Assembly (NCBI GenBank): GCA_963969495.1
Contig: OZ018324.1
Span: 157,464,172-157,528,171, forward strand
From: Ceratothoa steindachneri
Taxonomy: Eukaryota; Arthropoda; Malacostraca; Isopoda; Cymothoidae
Direction: 5' to 3'
Length of the DNA stretch: 64,000 nt
Under the pieces are notes generated by a model that was not told the DNA's origin, did no database searches, and saw only the letters and a list, made by a program, of their open reading frames with translations. The position numbers and the translations under genes were made by a program. This document shows, one piece after another, positions 57,541 through 64,000 of the stretch. Position 1 is the stretch's first letter; the number at the start of each line of letters is the position of its first letter.

Positions 57541-58264
57541 GCCCGCGCGCGAAGTCATATTACGTTCTCGAGTCGGATTCTAAGTGGCTTATTCGGGTAC
57601 CGACGGCTAGAATCTCTCCGCCCTGGACGTCTCCTCAGCCAATTGCCAGCTCCTTACAACGCCCGTTCTTCCGTAAATACGCACCAGTACTCCCTCATCG
57701 AGAACCCTGAGGTAAAACCAGTCCTCCTCCATCAGCATCCCGAGGTAGAACCAGTACCTTTCCCTCCATCGAAAATTATGAGGTAAAACATATTTCCTTG
57801 TTGCATCATCGCCTCCGATAGTTACCTTCCCTTCGACTCTTACCCCGTGCAAGACGTCGACGCTGTGGACCTCTATATAATCCGCTCTTCCCCAATCAAT
57901 TGTTACTTATATTTTGGCTTAGTGTAGCCCCTTTTTAAAAGTTCGATCTGAGTCAGGTAATTAACCGCTTTAATCCCTAGGAATTGCCCCTTTGCTGACA
58001 CCGAGTGTTTATGTTACTTATTTGACCACGTATCTCACTTAAACCTCTTTTGTATATATTTAATATTTTTTTACGTTATTAAACTTTATTTTTGTATTGT
58101 TCTTTAAATAACCTTGAACGACTATGTGCCATCATTCAAACTTTAAGCTAATCTGTACTCTCTTATTTTGATAATTATTACCTACACACGAGGGGACGAA
58201 TTTGTCCCCATTCTCATTATCCCCTCCCCAACTGGTCGGACCATTCATTAGCGTGTAATTGTCC

Positions 58265-58267
<3 letters not shown>
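57541..58267. other. Possible solo-LTR-like block
   Basis: A GC-rich part with TATA-like strings (CCTATATAACC at 57499 and CTCTATATAATCC at 57872), three short repeats around GAGGTAAAACCAG (57709, 57742, 57780), and an AT-rich end with GTTATTAAACTTTATTTTTG at 58076. The layout resembles an LTR with promoter and polyadenylation region, but I could not find matching ends or a target duplication. Confidence 0.25.

Positions 58268-58355
<88 letters not shown>
58268..58355. repeat. (TA)n microsatellite, longest in the window
   Basis: About 88 bases of TA alternation. Confidence 0.97.
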
Positions 58356-58358
<3 letters not shown>

Positions 58359-60216
58359 GCTATTCCACGACAAAGAATGCAAGATTTTACTAATGAGTCT
58401 TTGCTTAGTATTGAGTGAAAATGCAGGGCATATGCTAAAAGTTAGTGAGCTTAGGAAACTATGAAGAAATTACCCATTCGTGCCGCCAACCTGATTATTT
58501 TTCAAATTGTTTGAGAATTTAACATAATGTGCGAGTATGATATGTAATATTGTGTAGAAGTAATTTTTTTTTTGTATATATTTACTAGTTACTGAATTGC
58601 GACGTCAGTTATAACTGGCGCTTGGCACAATATAATTATTGAAACATCTATAATAGTTTGCTTGCTGTCAGTTTATACCAGTAGTTCCCAACGTGGATGC
58701 TAGCGCCCCCTTGTGGGCGGTGTTGTGTTAAAAGGGGGCACTGTAAGTTTATATTTCACTGAGGGGGCGATGAACATACAAAAGGGAGCAGTTAGCAGTT
58801 ATCCATTTTTATTCCAACTTTTCCAAAGTAATTCAATATTAGTGTTTTTACAAACGCTACCAATTATCAGCATTAGCCATGAGCCCTTGTGGTTGACAGA
58901 TCAAGTAACGTTGCAAGTTAATTACGTCATGCTGAGTCATAGCCAATTGTAACCCAGCATTCCGCCCCGCAAAGTAGAACCGCCTTATCTTCTACCCTAG
59001 CTTATGTTAAATAATGTCTAATTAGATTATGGTTTTCCTTTTTTTATTCACTACCCCGGCATTTTCTATGAATAATTATCACCTCCCATTTTTATAAACA
59101 ACAATTTTGGTATACTGCCGTACTATCATTTTATATAAAGTACCTCTGTAGTTGTTGAAGCGTTTGCGGTCGTTGTTGGCATATGGTATTGCTAAAATTT
59201 CTTGACGTCATGTTTTTTTATACCTACTTTACTTTATCTTAAGTGTTTCATTTGGTAAGCTTTTACATTAGCGATTCGGGATTTTTTTTTTTCCTGTTAT
59301 CCCATAATGATTCGTCCTTTTTTCCAAAAGCTTTCGCTTAACTACTTGTTCCTGAGGGAGAACAAAGTGAGGGGGGGTATATGGGGGCCCTTATAGCAAC
59401 CCATAGTACAGCTCGAAACCGTACTATGATTACTCCTATTTTTCCCGATGTTCACTCCAACAAAAATGGCACCTCCATGCGAGGATGAACGAAAGATGAT
59501 ACACGATTTCGTTCAATTTAGAACGAAATACAACAACAACAACGCCCGAAGTGTCAGAAAAATCATTAAAGCAAAAATGAAGACAGTATATTTTTTAATA
59601 TTTGAAGTTTGGATTTATTACTTGTCCTAATAATTATGAACAACAGCCAATGTATCTTCTTCGCGAGAAAGTGTTTTCGAACGAGCCCATGAAGCCATCT
59701 CAGGCTCTAAGATCATTGAAAGAAAATCCATCCTCATAAAATGAAATAAGATTTGTAATATTTTAAATTCAACGGATTAAATTTCACAACGGAAAATTTG
59801 GTAAATATGGAATACACAGTCACATTGTAAATTAGCATCACATCATATAATATTATATATCATTTTGAAAGGATCTTTTCTTGATTAAAATATGATATGG
59901 ACTTTTTATATTACTCAATATTAAAGGAAATATGTTTCATTTAATTAGCATTCGTGGGTGTGGCTTTATATAATGTCTGGAGTCAGGAATTGAGTCTAAT
60001 GACATTTGACATTGCTTTGAATTCGAAACTAATGCTCAGTTTTTCGAATTATGCATACTTCGAGTTAATTACATAGTTAATTACAAAGGAGGCTTTACCC
60101 CCATTTCGAAAATAAAAATCTCAGGTTCGGATTCAAAGGCAGTTGCCTCACGTCGTTAGGCACTCTAATGTCCATTTTTTGTATGCTGCCTTCAAACAGG
60201 TGACTGTGTACTTTAT

Positions 60217-60430
60217 TAGGTTGGCCAGAAATTCGTGACTCACTTAGGAAGCGGAAATAAAAGAACAAAATTTTATGGAGTAACACCAACATTTATTGTT
60301 CAAATAAAGTCCATCATTTTCTACGATCTTCTTCCAGCAATCAACCAGCATCCGAATCTCTCCCAGAATAAAAGAAAACTGTAAACAAACTTCTGCTTCC
60401 TAAGTGAGCCAGGACTTTCTGCCCAACCAT
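60217..60430 (-). mobile_element. Short mariner-type element (MITE-like) with transposase tail
   Basis: Left end GGTTGGCCAGAAATTCGTGA with CTCACTTAGGAAGC and right end, reverse complemented, GGTTGGGCAGAAAGTCCTGG with CTCACTTAGGAAGC form terminal repeats of about 36 bases, next to TA-rich target sequence. The minus-strand interior reads IRMLVDCWKKIVENDGLYL, like the C-terminal W-x-K-x-I/V-x-x-x-G-x-Y-x of mariner transposases. About 210 bp, so an internally deleted derivative. Confidence 0.75.
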
Positions 60431-60689
60431 ATAATATAATGACTCTATTTCCTTGAAATAAGTCTTGTGGGGAAGTCTTTGAGGTTATGACTATTTCTAA
60501 CTAAAAACGAATTCATTAAATTTCCTCTAGGTAGGTGAATGGATATTTTATAATAATTATCTCTAGCTCCTCTCCGGTCACCCTTTACGACAAACCAATC
60601 ATCGAAATGCGACGATGGACTTCTTGTTAATACCTTTTCTCCAAGATCATTGCCAGATGCAGGAGAAGAACTCATTTTGCCAGTTATAG
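60431..60689 (-). other. Unrecognised open frame fragment
   Basis: The minus-strand frame from about 60672 reads MSSSPASGNDLGEKVLTRSP and continues polar and basic to a stop near 60445. It lies directly against the mariner-type element on one side and the hAT-like end on the other. I recognise no family. Confidence 0.25.
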
Positions 60690-61116
60690 CAGGGCCGTAC
60701 CTAAGCCCCTGCAACCCCTGCGATATCAGGGGGCCTCCTCGGTTGAGAGGCCCTATGTTTAGATCAAAGCACGTAGATGAGTCATCTATTTACTTTGGTT
60801 AAGATGTTGAAGAAGAATTAAACTATGCTAAATGAAAATTTCAAGCAATTAAATGGTCATACTTTGTACCTGTAAAAGTTCTTGTAAAAATATTACCTTG
60901 TACCACGAACGTCCCTACCTAAATAGGCTTTGTATACTCTATGGTCCTTAGGATACTCTAAGGTCTTAGGATAACGTTAAATATTGAAATTTAGATAGAA
61001 TAAAGTAAACTATAGCTATGAATAAAAGGTACGTAGATTATAAACTTTGATTGAAGGGATGGAGCCTCTTAAGAAAAACTGGCAAGGGAGGCCTTAATAG
61101 TCACGCGGCGGCTCTG
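60690..61116. mobile_element. Candidate non-autonomous hAT element
   Basis: CAGGGCCGTACCTAAGCCCC at the left and, reverse complemented, CAGAGCCGCCGCGTGACTAT at the right share CAGxGCCG ends. The flanks (AGTTATAG and GTTATAAA) share GTTATA, like a decayed 8-bp hAT duplication. The interior encodes nothing. The short terminal match leaves real doubt. Confidence 0.35.
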
Positions 61117-61379
61117 GTTATAAAGGAAGCCCTTCGTACAGTAGTAGGCTTTTTTGCATATTTAAAGAAATCTGTACCCAGTCTTCACAATACATAAATC
61201 CCTCGGTGTTGTTATCATAGCAGTAAATAAAATAAAACGCCATACCCTTCATTCCCGAACTTTTAGACAATTCTGCAACAACAATGATGAAGAATTTGAT
61301 CGTCTCCTTTTACATACTGAATTGAGATGGTTATCCAAAGGAAACTATTTGAAGCGACCATTAGATATAGAGATAGAAA

Positions 61380-63300
61380 GTTGAGTTCAAGTAGATGGAA
61401 GATTATGAGTGGCTACTTGCCGGCTGCTGGAGTATCTGATTTTTCTGAGAGATAAGAAGGGTTGGAGTCTAGTTGTGAGAAGGACGCTGTCGTTATCACA
61501 CATGTAGGAGTGAATGATGTTAAGAGAGTGGGCTTATGTGAGTTACGTGAGTGGAATAAGAGATTGATTGAAACAGTGAAAGTAGAATGAAATGTATTGT
61601 GTCACGTATGCTGGCGAGAATGAATGTTCGAATGAAAATGGATATCTCATGCAATTGGGTCAAATGAATATGTGAGGAGGAAGGTGTGATGTTTGTTGAT
61701 GTGTGGGATAGGTTTAATGGTATAAGGGTCTTATATGCGATCAATGGATTGCATTTATGTAGGGATGAATTAGATGTGTTGTGGAAGGTAAGCAAAATAT
61801 TATTAAAAATAGAAATGATAGAATAATACTATGAGGGAAAATAGCAAATTGAAATATACCAATGGAACTTGAACTTAGCATTGCAAAATGTGTCCCAAGG
61901 ATTAAAGGGTTAAAGTGTTTTTATTGCAAAGCAGAGCCTCTTCGAAATAAGAGGGAAGAGTTATTTAGTGATATGATAGAGGGAGATATAGATATAGTGC
62001 GCATAACACAGTCATGGAACATTTAATAGACCACCGAACCACTTCATTTGAAACTTTCTGATAGAGGAAATTAACCGGGGACGGAATTAAGAACCTGTTA
62101 TCCATGGGAAATTCAATTTATCGTCAACTGATTAGAAAAAGTTGATAAGTAGGGGTATAGTTAGTCAAATATTTATTGAATATTTTGAGGATAACTTCCT
62201 TAAGCAGATGGTAAATCAGCCAACTCCTGTTAATAAAAGCCTAGACCTAGTCAAATTGACTGGGAATAGGAGTTCAAAGATAGGAAGAGATATGGGATAC
62301 TTTCAAACAAATTTTATTATGGTAGAGGAGCGATGTATGCCAGAGAAGTTGCTTAGAAAAACAGGAAATTATTATGATGGGATGAGGATAGACTTATCTT
62401 AATCAGGAAAAGGAGAAGAGCTTTCAACAAATACAAGAAGAAAATACCTTGCATAAATTAAACAGCTATAGAAAAGTTAGGAATGAGTTGAACAAGATAA
62501 TTAAAAAGAATAAAAGTTTGCCTGAAATTAGGTTAGCACAGAATCAAAATAATAATAAAGATCAAGGTTTTTTATTTACTGTAAAATAAATAAAAGGATA
62601 AGCCAAGACAGGATAGGATAGTAGCTTGTTGAGTGATAGACAGCATGGATTCAGACTAGATCAATGTTGCCTGACAAATCTGGTGGATTTATTAATTAGA
62701 TCACATATAAATTGGATAAAGGAAATGGCATAGATTATAGGATGGCTGAAGAATAGAAAGCAACGGGTAAAATTAAATGGATAGAAATATCAGTGCATGG
62801 ATGTTATTAGTGGGGTACCTCATGAATTTCTTTTGGGCCCATTATTATTCCTGGTTTAAATTAACAAGCTAGATGTAGGTGTTAAAAGCAAATGTCAATC
62901 TTTGTTGATGTTACGAAGTTAGGAGCCAGTGTGGAGGAAATGCAGGGAAACTTAAGAATTCAAAGTGATTTAAATAAAATAGTTGCATGGGCGCACAAGT
63001 GGAAGATGACATTCAACCGCCAAAAAATGCAAAGTTATTCACTTAAGTAACCACAATAAGGAATTTGTTTATAAAATGAAGGATTGCTGAAGGGAGTTCG
63101 CTGAAGATGAGATGGATTTAGTAGTAATATATCGGTCATTAAGGTTTTCTAAGTAGTGTTTAGAGGCTAGAAATAAGGCAAATAGTTAGTTATAAAAGTA
63201 AGGACAAGGGGACATTGTTTGAAAAATAAAAATTCTAGATGCAGGATGGATTTGAAGAAATATTATTTCAGTAATAGAATCATGGATTCTTGGATTGCAT
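61380..63300 (+). pseudogene. CR1-type LINE relic
   Basis: In order on the plus strand: an SGNH-esterase-like ORF1 end with DAVVITHVGVNDVKRVGL at about 61480-61530; an endonuclease start LKCFYCKAEPLRNKREELFS at about 61910-61970; RT-linker QMVNQPTPVNKSLDLV at about 62205-62252; RT blocks QHGFRLDQCCLTNLVDLL at about 62640, WLKNRKQRVKLNG then SGVPHEFLLGPLLFL at about 62740-62857, and CLEARNKAN near 63160. These match CR1/L2-clade ORFs. The FADD catalytic block is degraded near 62905. Stops and frameshifts make it inactive. Its start abuts the hAT copy B remnant. Confidence 0.85.
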
Positions 63301-63639
63301 TGACTGGTTATGTTCTAAATAGCGCTAGTTTGAAATTAGTCAAAGGAAAGCTAGGCATATATATGAGGGAAGAGCATATCTTTATAAAGAACTTGATTTT
63401 TCAGGCGTTATACATATGTGTATATGTGTCATAGCTAAGTTATTATTAGTAGTTGCATGTTTGGTGTCTTGTATTATAAGCTTAATATGATGAGTCTACT
63501 GGTTGATGGCTGATAACGCAATCCAATAGATGCCTATGTCTACTCTTACAGAGATGACTTTGCTACGCTCGAGTGACTTTTTTTATTCATTATTTTTATA
63601 TTATGTTAATTAAAATGAGCATTCACATTGGAATACATT

Positions 63640-63840
63640 ATTTCACATCTAAACTCACTACAGTGGACTACAGCTTATTTACTGGAGAGCAGAGGTCATA
63701 TGTCTCCTACACAATGGGGCTTTCGCAAGTTCCACTCCACGTCTGGCGATCTGCTCAGGCTAGAGAGTGTTATCTGCGAGGCCTTCCTTCGTAGGCAGCA
63801 CTTCGCTTCAGGGTTTATTCTGAAAAAGGGATAGTTTCCA
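63640..63840 (+). pseudogene. Jockey-type reverse transcriptase fragment
   Basis: The plus strand reads LLESRGHMSPTQWGFRKFHS then LLRLESVICEAFLRRQHFAS, matching the Jockey RT block L-E-x-x-x-L-L-S-P-x-Q-x-G-F-R-x-x-x-S-T-x-D-x-L-L-R-L-E. It is cut before the A-Y-D-T block. A different frame covers the preceding few codons. It may belong to the same clade as the RNase H fragment at 43 kb. Confidence 0.75.
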
Positions 63841-64000
63841 AGTCCGTTTGCTTCATATTTAAATCTGCATATGCATATCAATTATAATAAATTGCATTTT
63901 CAGGGTCTATAAGAAGATATAGGGGGTGAGTCGTACGTTGGTCTTGGGCCCAGAGAGCCAAGAAGGAGCCAGTGAATGTCTGAATGACTCCCACAGTCAT
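63841..64000. other. Unassigned right edge
   Basis: Nothing recognised. Confidence 0.4.

Larger units (their letters stand above)
58679..61370 (+). mobile_element. hAT (ZBED5-like) transposon copy B, with later insertions
   Basis: Starts with CAGTAGTTCCCAACGTGGAT, a hAT terminal repeat comparable with the 3' end of copy A (CAGTGTTTCTCAACC when reverse complemented). It is colinear with copy A for about 450 bp from 58770. A BED-finger remnant (EKVFSNEPM) lies at about 59665-59692. The transposase middle is recognisable at 61190-61360, with RQFCNNNDEEFDRLL and TELRWLSKGNYLKR in shifting frames. Between them sit a short mariner-type element and perhaps a non-autonomous hAT. The C-terminal dimerisation block is absent; a CR1 relic begins about 61380. 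Confidence 0.8.

Overview
This is a eukaryotic, almost certainly arthropod, intergenic or intronic region made mostly of decayed transposable elements and tandem repeats. The arthropod assignment rests on the mix: BEL/Pao, mariner, Tc1, ZBED5-like hAT, Jockey, CR1 and RTE-like elements, tRNA-derived SINEs, many long (TA)n tracts and degenerate TTAGG-type motifs. A crustacean is my guess, but nothing here fixes the species. There are no bacterial operons, CRISPR arrays, rRNA genes or intact host genes. Almost every open frame is a broken transposon protein or chance.

Layout. 0-3.2 kb: BEL/Pao retrotransposon on the minus strand (gag, protease, start of reverse transcriptase), running off the left edge. 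4-10 kb: first copies of a dispersed repeat, a 57-bp minisatellite carrying TTTGGCGCCAAA palindromes, a tRNA-like relic and a 37-bp minisatellite. 12-17.4 kb: an 82-85-bp tandem array with a conserved hairpin, Tc1 fragments, and a 250-bp inverted repeat between two (TA)n tracts with a hammerhead-like core in each arm. 18.4-25.7 kb: two SINEs, two RTE-like LINE relics (one split by an internally deleted mariner), a 42-bp satellite and a LINE 3' end with an ATG-repeat tail. 26-33 kb: AT-rich sequence, an 80-bp tandem array and a perfect palindrome. 33.6-37.4 kb: a mariner-like element and a relic of a transposon family I recognise but cannot name. 40-45.1 kb: a Tc1 element and a hAT element that has swallowed a Jockey fragment. 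46.5 kb: one convincing candidate host exon on the minus strand. 48.7-50 kb: second copy of the mariner-like family. 52.6 kb: a candidate first exon ending ATG|GTGAGT. 58.7-61.4 kb: second hAT copy, itself carrying a short mariner-type element and perhaps a non-autonomous hAT. 61.4-63.8 kb: CR1 and Jockey reverse-transcriptase relics.

The genes do not work together as a pathway. The history is layered insertion: mariner into RTE, Jockey into hAT, CR1 beside hAT. The best candidates for something new are the exon at 46.5 kb, the inverted-repeat structure at 15 kb, the hairpin array at 12.2 kb, the dispersed repeat family with about ten copies, and the mariner-like family with 36 residues between its second and third aspartates. 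I see no coherent new defence or metabolic system. All boundaries and family names come from reading by eye, without alignment or database search.
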